Of a stretch of 52,099 nt of DNA, positions 8,446 through 17,958 are shown in pieces. Below the pieces are notes generated by a model. It searched no databases. It saw only the letters and a program-made list of their open reading frames with translations, and was not told the DNA's origin. The translations under genes were made by a program, and so were the position numbers. Where the stretch lies: positions 1 to 52,099 of the forward strand of contig JAAURB010000032.1 of NCBI GenBank assembly GCA_012033335.1, read 5' to 3'. Origin of the DNA: Oscillatoriales cyanobacterium RM2_1_1. GTDB lineage: Bacteria > Cyanobacteriota > Cyanobacteriia > Cyanobacteriales > Microcoleaceae. Numbering within the stretch: the first letter of the stretch is position 1; every line of letters starts with the position of its first letter.

Positions 8446-8828
8446 GAGGTGGGAGCCCTGATTGAGTGGTTTATGGGTCTATCTTCTGGGCATTTACAGC
8501 GCTGGCTGTTGAGCTGAGACCAGCTTTTTGATTGGCGTGATCTCTCAGGGAAATTACGGAGTTAGCGGCTGAATTTTCCCTCTGAACCTGTGCCAGATCC
8601 CAAACTGCACCTTTCAAAGCCAATCAAGACTACAACAGTGAGAACTACCGTTAAACTATTAACGCTAAACCAGTAACCGTTCAGGCTTGACTCGACATTA
8701 ACCGTTCACGGCCCATTCCCGACCCGGTTGACAATTCTGCAAAATTCTGGAAGTTTTTCTGTCGTGAGAAAGAGACCAGATATACTATCGGGCGGGTATC
8801 TTAATGTCAAATCCAGGGAGGAACAGCT
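8446..8828. promoter_or_regulatory. 383-nt divergent spacer between unknown gene and metallopeptidase
   Basis: No gene is visible. Near the metallopeptidase a TATACT (8781-8786) could serve as a -10 box, but no good -35 stands 16-18 nt before it. A TTGACA at 8728-8733 is followed by a 10-nt tandem duplication, AATTCTGCAA and AATTCTGGAA (8733-8752), and lacks a matching -10. A strong ribosome binding site GGGAGGA lies at 8816-8822. Confidence 0.4.
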
Positions 8829-9674
8829 ATGCGTTGGCAGATGGGCCGCAGGAGTCAGAACGTTGAGGATCGACGGGGCGCAGGAGCACCCGTTGCCGTG
8901 GGCGGAGGCATTGGGGTTGTTGTACTGGCGCTGATTGCAGCCTTGTTAGGGTTTGATCCAACTCCTATTTTGAATCAAGCTGTATCGACGGATCCAGGTT
9001 CCAACAGCGGTCAAACGATTTCTCCCGAAGATGAGCAACTTGCAGATTTTGTCGCTGTTGTTCTAGGAGATACCGAAGACACCTGGAACAGTATCTTTCA
9101 ACAAATTGGAGCCGATTATCGGGAGCCCACCCTGGTGATGTTTTCGGGGCGGGTTGATTCAGCCTGTGGTTTGGCGACCGCCGCATCTGGACCTTTTTAC
9201 TGTCCTCAAGATCAAAAAGTTTATATCGATTTGAGCTTCTACAACGATATGAAATACAAGCTCAATGCTCCCGGAGACTTTGCTCAAGCCTATGTGATTG
9301 CCCATGAAATTGGCCACCATGTCCAGACATTACTGGGCATCTCCCAGCAGGTGACGAAGTTACAACGCCAAGCCAGCAAGATAGAAGCCAATCAACTCTC
9401 CGTCATGCTAGAACTTCAGGCGGACTGTTTGGCTGGGGTTTGGGCTCATCATGCCGATGATGCTCGTCAGATTTTAGAGCAGGGAGATGTGGAGGAGGCG
9501 ATGAATGCAGCTAGCCAGATTGGAGATGATCGCCTGCAACGACAAGCCCAGGGTTATGTCGTGCCTGACTCTTTTACCCATGGTTCCTCTGCCCAGCGGG
9601 TGCGCTGGTTCAAGCAAGGGTTACAGTCTGGAGACTTGAATCAATGCAATACCTTTGAAGCGAAAAATCTTTAA
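8829..9674 (+). CDS. Neutral zinc metallopeptidase family protein (YpfJ-like)
   Basis: A membrane-anchored putative metalloprotease of the Zn_peptidase (PF04228) family. The start MRWQMGRRSQNVEDRRG is diagnostic of the family, followed by a single membrane anchor at about residues 21-41 (GAPVAVGGGIGVVVLALIAALL). The zinc-binding motif HEIGHH is at 159-164 and a downstream LELQADCLAGVW near 198 contains the further acidic ligand region. The domain order and 281-residue length are normal. The catalytic part should lie outside the cytoplasm or in the periplasm. It has the best ribosome binding site in this part of the window, GGGAGGA 6 nt before ATG 8829. Confidence 0.94.
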   Translation: MRWQMGRRSQNVEDRRGAGAPVAVGGGIGVVVLALIAALLGFDPTPILNQAVSTDPGSNSGQTISPEDEQLADFVAVVLGDTEDTWNSIFQQIGADYREPTLVMFSGRVDSACGLATAASGPFYCPQDQKVYIDLSFYNDMKYKLNAPGDFAQAYVIAHEIGHHVQTLLGISQQVTKLQRQASKIEANQLSVMLELQADCLAGVWAHHADDARQILEQGDVEEAMNAASQIGDDRLQRQAQGYVVPDSFTHGSSAQRVRWFKQGLQSGDLNQCNTFEAKNL

Positions 9675-9693
9675 CGTAACCCCTGGTTATTAA

Positions 9694-10080
9694 TTAATCC
9701 CCCTGGCGACCATCTTGCCGCCCCAGTTCATATACACCACAACTGATGCAGGCGATCATCCCCATGCTGATCGCCCAATTACGACCCAACTCCAACTCCA
9801 CCAGCCAGTTACAGCCCGTGCCAATCAGTAGAAAGGGAACAATACTAAACAGAGAGGCATAGAAGGCGTTCTGGGATTCCCGAGCCGAACGAGTGCGTTC
9901 AAATTCTTCCTGGGACGTGTAGAGCGATCGCTCCGCAAAGTTAAACCATCGAGTCAATTGTGCCATTACCCATTCACTGGCGGGAGAAAATCCCCAATAC
10001 AGGGCCAATGACCAGAGGGCAGCCCCGGCAATGGTTGTGGGATTGAGGGTAAAGCTGAAGGATAGGAAATCAATTGACAT
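9694..10080 (-). CDS. Small conserved-looking membrane protein, unknown function
   Basis: The 128-residue product has three hydrophobic segments: about residues 15-32, 73-93 and 103-120. Between the first two lies a charged amphipathic loop (QEEFERTRSARESQ). I do not recognise a domain. Codon use and its HIP1 site (AGCGATCGCTC, within the loop-coding part) look native. It converges on the metallopeptidase gene with a 19-nt gap and no visible terminator hairpin between them. Confidence 0.75.
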   Translation of the reverse strand: MSIDFLSFSFTLNPTTIAGAALWSLALYWGFSPASEWVMAQLTRWFNFAERSLYTSQEEFERTRSARESQNAFYASLFSIVPFLLIGTGCNWLVELELGRNWAISMGMIACISCGVYELGRQDGRQGD

Positions 10081-10256
10081 GGTGCTTGTTTAGGATTGAG
10101 AGTGATAAGGTTGAGATTTGTTAAGTTATGGGGGAACTGAAAGGTGATACCTGAAGTCGAATAAGTCGGTCAGGTTTTGCTCGGGTTAAGGACTATTGAT
10201 TTTATCCAGTGAATTTATGGTAAGGCAAAACTTTACTGAAATTCAAATCAACGGAC

Positions 10257-10284
10257 TTGACAGGGCCACGATATGCAGTAAAAT
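10257..10284 (+). promoter_or_regulatory. Probable sigma70-type promoter of the M23 peptidase gene
   Basis: TTGACA (10257-10262) and TAAAAT (10279-10284) are separated by 16 nt and lie about 70 nt before the ATG at 10354. The -10 box is covered by a small dyad GCAGT-AAAAT-ACTGC (10275-10289), which may be a regulator site or chance. Confidence 0.55.
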
Positions 10285-10353
10285 ACTGCCTGGTAAGCCA
10301 CTTGCAAGATTATTTGCAGGACTAGTATAAGATTTGCCGTTTTGAGGAGTGAT

Positions 10354-10977
10354 ATGATTAATCAGCTAATTTCTGGCCTGACTCCTAAGGCTCAGTTTCG
10401 TTCTGGCAAAGCTCTGCTCATGGCAAGCTTGATGAGTTTGGGGGGATTTTCCCTGGGATGGCAGAAATTAGTTGAGGCGAGGGAAAGCATTCAAGCCACT
10501 TCGGCGTTGAGCTGGTCAGAGGCCTCCTTCCCCGTTGAGAATTTTCAGGAATACACCTCTCCCTTCGGCTACCGCTCCAGTGGATTTCACTACGGTCTTG
10601 ATATGGCAGCCCCCCAGGGGAGCTACATTCGCAACTGGTGGACGGGAACCGTGGTTGAAGTTTGGGAAGATGGGCGCTGTGGTACCGGGATTGCCATTGA
10701 CTCGGGCCAGTGGACTCATATTTACTGTCACGTTCAGGGCAGTGTCGCGAAAGATGCCTCGGGCCGTACTTACTTTATCGATCGCCAGGGTGGCATACAG
10801 CTTTGGGAAGGCCAGGTGGTTGCTTCAGGGGCTAGAATTGCTCGGGTGGGAATGACGGGGCGCACAACGGGGCCCCATCTTCACTGGGGCCTGAAGTACA
10901 GTGGACGCTGGGTTGATCCAGGTCGGGTGCTGATGGCCATGTATAACGAACAAAATCAACGATACTCCCGCCGCTAG
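10354..10977 (+). CDS. M23 family metallopeptidase (LytM-type murein endopeptidase)
   Basis: A secreted or membrane-tethered peptidoglycan endopeptidase. A hydrophobic signal-like segment at residues 20-35 follows a basic N-terminus. The M23 fold carries its zinc ligands in HYGLD (H79, D83) and HLHWG (175-179), with the ICHVQG-type strand (YCHVQGS, near 124) supplying the conserved histidine. The start is ATG 10354, because GAGGAG at 10344-10349 is an ideal ribosome binding site; the longer TTG-initiated frame would place that site inside the coding region. The stop codon directly abuts the ATG of the Lin0512 gene (TAG|ATG), so the two are co-translated. Confidence 0.93.
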   Translation: MINQLISGLTPKAQFRSGKALLMASLMSLGGFSLGWQKLVEARESIQATSALSWSEASFPVENFQEYTSPFGYRSSGFHYGLDMAAPQGSYIRNWWTGTVVEVWEDGRCGTGIAIDSGQWTHIYCHVQGSVAKDASGRTYFIDRQGGIQLWEGQVVASGARIARVGMTGRTTGPHLHWGLKYSGRWVDPGRVLMAMYNEQNQRYSRR

Positions 10978-11346
10978 ATGGAGCGCAAGCGACTGATTAT
11001 TGAAATGGCCATGGGTATTGACCAGCATGGTCAAGATCCAACGGTGGCGGCGGCTCGGGCGGTCAGAAATGCGATCGCCCACAACGCTTTGCCGGGAGTT
11101 TGGGAAGTGGCTGGGTTGAGCCACCCCAATCAAATGATTGTTGAAGTTCAGGTGGCAGTGCCCTATCCAGACCAGGTTCGGGAGGCGGAAGTGTTAGCGG
11201 TGTTGCCTTTTGGTCAAAAATCCTTGACCGTCGAATCCGGTGGCATGGTCGTGCAGGGTCGGGAGATCGCCGAATTGGCGGACAAAAATGATGAAATGCT
11301 GATTGCCGTGGCCGCTGTGACGGTTTTAGTTGAAATGGATTCGTGA
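10978..11346 (+). CDS. Lin0512 family protein
   Basis: A 122-residue protein of the Lin0512 family (TIGR02058 / PF09585), whose function is unknown. Typical features are the start KRLIIEMAMGIDQHGQD, then PTVAAARAVRNAIAHNALPG and the Asp/Glu-rich core. The family name and its His/Asp content suggest a small-molecule enzyme, but I know of no proven activity. It begins one base after the M23 gene stop, so it is expressed with it. Confidence 0.92.
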   Translation: MERKRLIIEMAMGIDQHGQDPTVAAARAVRNAIAHNALPGVWEVAGLSHPNQMIVEVQVAVPYPDQVREAEVLAVLPFGQKSLTVESGGMVVQGREIAELADKNDEMLIAVAAVTVLVEMDS

Positions 11347-11423
11347 TTTTCAGCCCCGGTCAGGCAGAACTTTGGAGTGGACAGGGGGAGCCATAGAGAT
11401 TAAATCTTCATCCCACGGGTGGA

Positions 11424-11909
11424 CTAACCCTGGGAAGCTTGGACTTCAACCCGTTCAGAATCTTGTAGCGGGACTTGAGCGATCTTTTCGTTGAGCTTCT
11501 GGTTCAAGTCTCTGACTCGACGGGATAACATCCGAATAATATTAATCGCAATTCCAGGGGTTTCTTCAATGGCATCGTAGAGCTGTGTCTGGGTCAACAT
11601 CAAGCAGTTACACTGCTCCAGGGTAGTCACCGAGGCGGAGCGAGGTTGAGCATCAAACAGAGACATCTCTCCAAAACAGGCTTTTTGGCCCATCTGAGCA
11701 ATTTCCCGAGTCCCCACATGAACCCTGACTCGACCTGAAACAACGACATAGAGCGATCGCCCTTCCTGTCCCTCGGTAAAAATGGTGTGATTGACTGGAT
11801 AAGACAGTTCGTCCATGACCGAGGTCAGACGCACCAAAAAATCGTCTCGCAATTCCTGGAAAATCGAGACATCACGGACAAATAGTAGACGTTCAACGCT
11901 GGATAGCAT
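11424..11909 (-). CDS. Cyclic-nucleotide-binding domain protein
   Basis: A 161-residue single cNMP-binding domain without a DNA-binding helix-turn-helix. The beta-barrel runs from about residue 30 to 115 and the phosphate-binding cassette reads FGEMSLFDAQPRSASV near residues 78-93, with the Gly-Glu and Arg that contact the nucleotide present. The tail (SRRVRDLNQKLNEKI) is the C-helix. It lies 76 nt downstream of the 1008-residue MFS/HEAT gene on the same strand. In several cyanobacteria a membrane protein of that type carries a cNMP domain as a fusion, so the two proteins may work together; this is inference. Confidence 0.92.
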   Translation of the reverse strand: MLSSVERLLFVRDVSIFQELRDDFLVRLTSVMDELSYPVNHTIFTEGQEGRSLYVVVSGRVRVHVGTREIAQMGQKACFGEMSLFDAQPRSASVTTLEQCNCLMLTQTQLYDAIEETPGIAINIIRMLSRRVRDLNQKLNEKIAQVPLQDSERVEVQASQG

Positions 11910-11985
11910 AGTTCATACTTGGTAAAAGAATCAAAGCTAGACCCAAGACTACGGCACAGTCAATGCTAGGTTTTAATTCTAGATT

Positions 11986-14900
11986 TCAATCTCGTGACGG
12001 AGTTGAACTGATATCAAATTCATCCATCATTTGGGCTACTTGAGCAGAAACCAGAGGATCTGGATCGTTTTGCAGCATTGGCAATAATTCTATCAGAGCA
12101 CGCTTTGATGCAGTTTCTAGATAGGTCAGCACCGCTTCCCGGACAAAGCCCTTGGGATGCCTCAAGCACATTAGGGTTTGTTCAGCGGTCAGGCTCCAGC
12201 GGGCCGAGCGGGCCAGATGGAAACAACAGGCTAGGGTCCAATCCGAAAGAAAATGGCGCAGATCGAGTAGATGACGCAATCTTTGATTAGGCTGCATCGG
12301 GCGGTAGGTCACCAGGGAATCGAGGGATTCTAGCTTTTCTGTTTCAGAGTGCCGATCTAAAACACTGATCAAAGCCCGCTTACTGGTGATATCGACCGTG
12401 TTGTCCAGAATTTCTAAACCCCGAGCCACATTGGAGGAAGTCTCTGAACGAATATTGAAAGATGCAGCCTGAATTGAGCCGGGAACATAGAGGAATTTCA
12501 TCAGCAAAAAGCAACGCTCTACAGCATCCGCTTCCAAGCTCAACAGGGCTCGATAGAGCAAGTTACGGGGAAACTGTTCATCCGAGGAAGAGAGCAGCAG
12601 GTCATCGAGTTGAAAGCTGGGAGTTAGTTTCAGATCGATCAGGGCACTATAAACCTGCCCCATAAACATGAGTTCCTGCTCAATCAGGGTTTCCAGACCA
12701 CTCCGACCAATCCGGTCTAACACCCGTTCAATTCCAATCTCATCCGGGGCCTTCTGCAAAACTCGCAGAATATTTCGGCGGGTTATGCCCCAGGAGGTCA
12801 TCAAGTAGTCAACCAGAGTATCAAGGGCCTCCAGGCTGCCGATTTCTCCAATAGCTGACCAGGCTTGCTGGCGGATCAACTCGGGTTTATAAATATCCCC
12901 TGCCACCGCAATCAACAGGGGAATGGCCTCATTTTCCAAGCGAACCAGGGCTTGCCGGGCCGACTCCCGGGTCGAACGATAGGACAGCGCCTTGAGCAGG
13001 GATGGATAGTATTCTTCCATCTGGGTGGCGGCGATGACATCGAGTAGGGCACAGCGCACTCGCAGGGAATCATCTTGCAGGAGAGTATTGAGATAGAGTC
13101 GGAGTCCCTGGAGATAGTCAGCTTCTCCTAGGGCTCGGGTTCCCATCACCCGCTCTCGCTCGTGGGGAGAGGTAATCATCCGACGAATGGTATTGGTGGC
13201 GATCGCCTTTTGTTCCCGATCCCCCTGCCTTAAAATCAACGCCGCCGCTGTCCCCCGAACAATCGGGTCAACTTGAGGCTGGAGGTAGGGGCGCAACTCC
13301 GCCACATCGGGAGCCGCCTCCGTCAGCCAGATATACCGCAGGGCTAGGGCCAAGACATCGGGCTTGAGGGAGGTTTTGGTCAGAGTTCGGACGGCCTCCA
13401 GATGGTCTGGATTGGGATGATTCAGCATCACTTCCAGGCTTTGGTGTTGCAGAGAGGGAGATAGCTCCCCCAGCAACGGCACCAGGGTATCTCCCACATT
13501 TTTGGGGTCAAACTGAGTCAACAGCTCAATGCAGGAACGTTTGTCCGCCTCTGGCTTGGGTTGCTTCAGGGTTTCAGCAACGGATTGCTTGAGTCGCCGA
13601 ATGTTCACGTCCGTTGTCCCCAACCGCCCCCGTTCAGCACTTTGTACCAGAAGACTGACATATTGCGATCGCATAGCCAGCACTACCCCAATCCACAGCA
13701 GCGACAGGGCAATAATAATCAAAATAAAGAACAAACTCTGTCGCGTATGGAAGCTCTCCCCTGTGCTCCGGGTAAACAACCACCCGGACACCCCAATCAA
13801 AAATAAAATGCCAAATCCAGTCAAACCCTTGGAGAGAGGCTCAAACACTCCATTGACTAGGGTTTGGATGTCACTGCGGGTATTGTCTGGCAAGGGCTGA
13901 AACAAAACGGCTCCCGTTGTTTCAATCAACGTGTAGTGAAACAGCTCGTCAAGAAATCGCAACACCACAAACCCAACAAAGATAGGTAAAAGCTGAGTTA
14001 TCCCACTAACCAGAGAAAGGGTTCCGAATAGGGCAATGCCGACCGGCAGGATAATAGCCGTCACAAATACCCCAGATCGTTCGACCAATCGACTGGAAAC
14101 AAACCATTGGGTCGCCACCTGAAAGGTACTGAGAATCCCCTCAAAAATCCCCAGAAAGCTGACAATCCCACTGGCGCTATTGCCTTGATATTCCAACTGG
14201 CTAAAGAACTGAAAATCCACTAGAACATATAACACTTCCGCCATCACAAAGAAACCAATCAGAGGAATGATATAACCTTGCAGCGGCCCTCGGATATCCC
14301 GACTACTGAACTCCGGTTGCTCATCTTCAGGAATCCAGCGGGAAGAGTCCGGGAAGAACTGTTGATAGCGTTGGGAGAGATAAAACAAAACCCCTGCCCC
14401 ACACACCACCATGAACCCGGATAGGAGAGTGATATTTTTCAGTCCAACAATTTGCAGGACAATCGGCAACGAAAATCCACTGACCACCCCTGCCACTAGG
14501 AAACCACTGCTAACAATTGGATAAGCCCGCTTGATCTCGCGAATGTTAAACAGTTGATTGGAGGTAATTGAATTATTCAGATTGTCTAACAGATAGCAGG
14601 CTTCTACCCAGAGCCACATCAAAAACAGGGTGATGAATTCGATACTCAGGCCCAGGATCTGAATGCCCTCTAGCTCAAGTCCCCAGCGAAAGAGAAACAG
14701 CGGAATAGCCATCAAGACCAGAATGACAACGATCACCCGGCGTAACGGTAAAATCCTCTGTAGCCAGGAATAAATTACCCCCAGACTTGACCCAATTGCG
14801 GCGGTAGCAATATAAATCCAGGGCAGTTTGTCGGCCCCGTAGCGGTCAATAAACAGACCAACCGTACTTAGTTCTAACCAGATTAAACCGATAGACGTTA

Positions 14901-15012
14901 ACGTATAGACTGCAAACAGCAGAAAGGCGCGCTCGACCTCTTCTAAGCGCAGATTCAGTCCTTGGATTACTCGTTGCCCTACTAAACCAGAGCCGACAAT
15001 TGCTTTATCCAT
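11986..15012 (-). CDS. MFS-type membrane protein with C-terminal HEAT repeats
   Basis: A 1008-residue two-part protein. Residues about 25-450 form some 12 membrane segments resembling the ATP/ADP translocase (Npt1-like) branch of the major facilitator superfamily. From about 480 to 1000 the sequence is helical repeats of HEAT/armadillo type, for example LRPYLQPQVDPIVRGTAAAL and LRVRCALLDVIAATQ. It probably carries a transport core with a cytoplasmic protein-binding arm; the substrate is unknown and nucleotide exchange is not proven by the motifs visible. It precedes the cyclic-nucleotide-binding gene. The start is ATG 15012. Confidence 0.87.
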   Translation of the reverse strand: MDKAIVGSGLVGQRVIQGLNLRLEEVERAFLLFAVYTLTSIGLIWLELSTVGLFIDRYGADKLPWIYIATAAIGSSLGVIYSWLQRILPLRRVIVVILVLMAIPLFLFRWGLELEGIQILGLSIEFITLFLMWLWVEACYLLDNLNNSITSNQLFNIREIKRAYPIVSSGFLVAGVVSGFSLPIVLQIVGLKNITLLSGFMVVCGAGVLFYLSQRYQQFFPDSSRWIPEDEQPEFSSRDIRGPLQGYIIPLIGFFVMAEVLYVLVDFQFFSQLEYQGNSASGIVSFLGIFEGILSTFQVATQWFVSSRLVERSGVFVTAIILPVGIALFGTLSLVSGITQLLPIFVGFVVLRFLDELFHYTLIETTGAVLFQPLPDNTRSDIQTLVNGVFEPLSKGLTGFGILFLIGVSGWLFTRSTGESFHTRQSLFFILIIIALSLLWIGVVLAMRSQYVSLLVQSAERGRLGTTDVNIRRLKQSVAETLKQPKPEADKRSCIELLTQFDPKNVGDTLVPLLGELSPSLQHQSLEVMLNHPNPDHLEAVRTLTKTSLKPDVLALALRYIWLTEAAPDVAELRPYLQPQVDPIVRGTAAALILRQGDREQKAIATNTIRRMITSPHERERVMGTRALGEADYLQGLRLYLNTLLQDDSLRVRCALLDVIAATQMEEYYPSLLKALSYRSTRESARQALVRLENEAIPLLIAVAGDIYKPELIRQQAWSAIGEIGSLEALDTLVDYLMTSWGITRRNILRVLQKAPDEIGIERVLDRIGRSGLETLIEQELMFMGQVYSALIDLKLTPSFQLDDLLLSSSDEQFPRNLLYRALLSLEADAVERCFLLMKFLYVPGSIQAASFNIRSETSSNVARGLEILDNTVDITSKRALISVLDRHSETEKLESLDSLVTYRPMQPNQRLRHLLDLRHFLSDWTLACCFHLARSARWSLTAEQTLMCLRHPKGFVREAVLTYLETASKRALIELLPMLQNDPDPLVSAQVAQMMDEFDISSTPSRD

Positions 15013-15112
15013 TCAGCGATCAGGCCTGTTTAATGAATTGTTCCTCAATTGTAAGTTCTGAGGCTGTGTTTGTAAGGCTGGATTTTCGAGTCGGAGATCG
15101 GGATGGATTGCC

Positions 15113-15652
15113 CTAGCTTTGTTTTTTGGGTGAAAGCAGCATGGTCATGTTTCGCCCCTCCTGCTTAGGGTACTGTTGAATTTCGGCGGCCTGTTGCAAA
15201 TCAATCACCATCTTATCGAGTAGTCCTTTGGCCAGATTGCTGTGCTGAATCTCACGACCCCGGAAAGTAATGGTAACTTTAACCTTGTCTCCGTCATGGA
15301 GGAAGCTCTTGGCCTTATTGACATTGGTTTGATAGTCGTGTTCGCCAATTTTGTAGCGCATTTTAATTTCTTTGACATCAGCCGTATGCTGCTTTTTCTT
15401 GGCTTCCCGGGCTCGCTTTTCCTGCTCAAACTTGTACTTGCCGTAGTCCATAATCCGGCAAACCGGAGGATCTGCTTTATCGCTGACCAGTACCAGGTCT
15501 AGCTCTTGCTCCTCGGCAAACCGTACAGCCTCTCGCGGGGCCAGGATTCCCAATTGAGTCCCATCAGCGTCGATGACACGTACCTTGGGAAATCGAATGT
15601 TGTCGTTGATCTGGGGAGCGTTACGATTTTTTTTCTTTTCAATAACTGACAT
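15113..15652 (-). CDS. infC: Translation initiation factor IF-3
   Basis: IF-3 binds the 30S subunit and proofreads initiator tRNA. Both domains are present: N-terminal residues 12-80 ([21 protein letters not shown]) and C-terminal 90-175 ([28 protein letters not shown]). The 179-residue length is normal. The start ATG 15652 is followed by a basic [11 protein letters not shown] leader. The start codon is standard ATG rather than the AUU used for autoregulation in enterobacteria. No rpmI-rplT genes follow. A TACAAT box (minus strand, 15713-15718) could be its -10, without a recognisable -35. Confidence 0.97.
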   Translation of the reverse strand: MSVIEKKKNRNAPQINDNIRFPKVRVIDADGTQLGILAPREAVRFAEEQELDLVLVSDKADPPVCRIMDYGKYKFEQEKRAREAKKKQHTADVKEIKMRYKIGEHDYQTNVNKAKSFLHDGDKVKVTITFRGREIQHSNLAKGLLDKMVIDLQQAAEIQQYPKQEGRNMTMLLSPKKQS

Positions 15653-15805
15653 TAAGCAATAAATCCGATGATAATGTTTAGTTTGAATTTACCGTGGTTT
15701 ACATCTTCATATTGTACCCAGCCCTACTCTACTTCCGCGAATAATTTCATCAAAGTTCTAAGAATGGTAGATTTAGGTTAAAGATTGTAAACTAATGGTT
15801 ACATT

Positions 15806-15825
15806 ACTAAACCGAACTAAACCGA
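15806..15825. repeat. Exact 10-nt tandem duplication before hydrolase gene
   Basis: ACTAAACCGA occurs twice without a gap, ending 16 nt before the GTG start of the next gene. Confidence 0.6.
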
Positions 15826-15841
15826 TAGGTCTAGGGTAAGC

Positions 15842-16864
15842 GTGACGAACTTGATATCTTGGCAAGATAAAGTTGGCAATCAGCGAAACTGGGTCTGGCG
15901 GGGCTGGAGGATTCGCTATACATTTTTAAGGCCGCCTCACCCGGGGAATCTTCCAAAGGTAGCTATCCCAAACACAACTAGCCCTGACGAACAGCCCCAC
16001 TCCCAGGATAATCCTACAGTACAACCTTCCTATCCTCCGGTGATTTTCTTGCACGGCTTTGGGGCTTCAATCGGGCACTGGCGGGAGAATCTTCAGGTTC
16101 TGAGCCAGGATCATACGGTCTATGCCTTGGACTTACTGGGGTTTGGGGGCTCAGAAAAAGCGGTTGCTCCCTACAAAGCTGAATTCTGGGCCGAACTGGT
16201 TCATGACTTCTGGCAGACCTTTATCGGTCATCCGGCTATTCTGGTTGGTAATTCTATTGGGTCTTTGATCAGTCTGGTGACGGCGGCTCACTATCCTCAA
16301 GTGGCTCAAGGACTGATTATGATTAGCCTGCCGGATCCGGCAGTCCAACAGGAGGCGATCCCAGCCTGGATGTTGCCTGCTGTAGAAACGATTCAGTCCT
16401 GGGTTGCGTCTCCCCTACTCTTGCGACCTGTGTTTTACTGGGTACGTCGCCCTGCAGTGATTCGCAAGTGGGCCCGATTGGCCTATCAAAATCCAGCAGC
16501 CGTCACCGAAGAGCTGGTGGAAATTCTGACTCAACCAACGGGCGATCGCGGGGCGGCAAGGGCTTTTTGTGCATTATTTAAGGCTATGGGAAGTCCTCGC
16601 TTGGGGCCAGCAGTCAAAACCTTACTGCCTCAACTGAAGATTCCGGTATTGCTGATCTGGGGCAAACAGGACAAATTGATTCCCCTGCGGTTTGCTCAAC
16701 CCCAGAAATATTTGCAGTACAACTCTAGTTTGAAATTGATCGAACTGGAGGAAGCCGGTCACTGCCCCCACGATGAATGTCCAGAACAGGTTAACCGGGA
16801 AATCCTCAAGTGGCTAGCCGATCTGCGAACCGCCGATACAAGCTACCCCCTGTCTGAGGATTAG
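15842..16864 (+). CDS. Alpha/beta hydrolase
   Basis: A 340-residue alpha/beta-fold hydrolase. The oxyanion-hole motif HGFGAS starts at residue 71, the nucleophile elbow is GNSIGS with Ser 138, the acid is probably Asp in IWGKQDKLIP near 277, and the histidine is in AGHCPHDECPEQ near 306. The cap region lies between about 180 and 240. Start GTG 15842 gives an N-terminal WRGWRIRYTFLRP stretch common in this cyanobacterial group. The substrate is unknown; related plant plastid proteins act on chlorophyll or lipid substrates, which is not evidence for this one. The next gene encodes a second hydrolase in the same orientation. Confidence 0.9.
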   Translation: MTNLISWQDKVGNQRNWVWRGWRIRYTFLRPPHPGNLPKVAIPNTTSPDEQPHSQDNPTVQPSYPPVIFLHGFGASIGHWRENLQVLSQDHTVYALDLLGFGGSEKAVAPYKAEFWAELVHDFWQTFIGHPAILVGNSIGSLISLVTAAHYPQVAQGLIMISLPDPAVQQEAIPAWMLPAVETIQSWVASPLLLRPVFYWVRRPAVIRKWARLAYQNPAAVTEELVEILTQPTGDRGAARAFCALFKAMGSPRLGPAVKTLLPQLKIPVLLIWGKQDKLIPLRFAQPQKYLQYNSSLKLIELEEAGHCPHDECPEQVNREILKWLADLRTADTSYPLSED

Positions 16865-17015
16865 TCAGCGGTTCAATGGCAGTTAGCTCAAGGGATAAAA
16901 CCCAGATCCTTAGTCTGGTTGGATCACCTTTCGGATGAGAAGCCCTGCAACGCTTGAACTAATCAATAAAGAAAATAAAAATTTAACGTTTAAAAGTTTG
17001 GGAGCCTTGGAAGAT

Positions 17016-17924
17016 ATGACCAGATTTCTTCAGGATTTTTTAGTCAGACAAATCTCTCAGCTTTGGGATTTTGAGGCGATCGCCCTGGCTCAAAAAATTC
17101 AGTATGTTCCCATTTTAGCGCCCCTATCCCCCCAGCCAATTTCTACTGCCATGGCACGGCAAAACTCAGGGAAAATTCCCGTCCTATTACTCCATGGATT
17201 TGACAGTTCTCTATTGGAATTTTATCGACTATTTCCCTGTCTGGTTGCTCGATTGTCGGAGAATTATCAAATCTGGTCGATTGATTTGCTGGGGTTTGGT
17301 TTTACTGAACGAAAGCCTGACTTAAACTATACACCCGATACAATCAAAGCTCATCTTTATGCTTTCTGGAAAGTCCTGATTCAGCAACCGATGATTCTGC
17401 TCGGAGTTTCGATGGGGGGAGCAACGGCAATTGATTTTGCCCTGACTTATCCTGAAGCCGTCAGTCAGTTAATCCTGGTTAATAGTGTGGGTTATAGTGG
17501 TAGTTTTTCCTGGGGCAAATTACTTTTACCTCCGGTGGATGCTCTAGCTGTAGAATTCTGGAAACAGCGGAAATTACAAGCCCTCAACTGGGGTAAATTT
17601 TTCGGCATGTCAGGAGCAGAATCTACAGCGCTTCAATCTGTTTCCTTACACTTAGAAATCCCAGGATGGGCAGAAGCAATGATTGCTTTTACGAAGAGCG
17701 GCGGATATTTTGACTTATCTCAAAAGATTGCCCGTATTACTCAGCCTACATTAATTTTGTGGGGAGATACAGATGAGATGCTAGGGACTAAAGATGCCTG
17801 GAAATTTCAAAGAGATATTAGCAATTCCCAGCTTTTTTGGATTCCCAATGGTGGTCATACTCCCCACTTGAAATACCCTGAATATGTTGCCAGACTGATT
17901 TCAAAGTTTTTGGATAGAAATTGA
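17016..17924 (+). CDS. Alpha/beta hydrolase, second of a tandem pair
   Basis: A second alpha/beta hydrolase, clearly different in sequence from its neighbour. The oxyanion motif HGFDSS is near residue 60, the nucleophile elbow GVSMGG has Ser 132, the acid is in LWGDTDEMLG, and the catalytic histidine is in GGHTPHLKYP near 288. I choose ATG 17016 (MTRFLQDFLVRQ), preceded by GGAAG at a good distance; an upstream ATG at 16935 would add 27 residues of poor-looking sequence (MRSPATLELINKENKN). Its stop codon lies inside a 10-nt tandem duplication (17921-17940). Substrate unknown. Confidence 0.88.
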   Translation: MTRFLQDFLVRQISQLWDFEAIALAQKIQYVPILAPLSPQPISTAMARQNSGKIPVLLLHGFDSSLLEFYRLFPCLVARLSENYQIWSIDLLGFGFTERKPDLNYTPDTIKAHLYAFWKVLIQQPMILLGVSMGGATAIDFALTYPEAVSQLILVNSVGYSGSFSWGKLLLPPVDALAVEFWKQRKLQALNWGKFFGMSGAESTALQSVSLHLEIPGWAEAMIAFTKSGGYFDLSQKIARITQPTLILWGDTDEMLGTKDAWKFQRDISNSQLFWIPNGGHTPHLKYPEYVARLISKFLDRN

Positions 17925-17940
17925 TTGTAGTTGATTGTAC
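17921..17940. repeat. 10-nt tandem duplication overlapping a stop codon
   Basis: TTGATTGTAG and TTGATTGTAC lie head to tail; the TGA stop of the hydrolase (17922-17924) is inside the first copy. Confidence 0.6.
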
Positions 17941-17958
17941 CTGAAAGACAACCCAGGG

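Noticed and set aside
8728-8752. TTGACA before the metallopeptidase as a promoter
   Set aside because: No acceptable -10 follows at 16-18 nt; the region is a tandem duplication.
10342-10353. TTG start for the M23 peptidase
   Set aside because: The GAGGAG ribosome binding site lies at 10344-10349 and points to ATG 10354.
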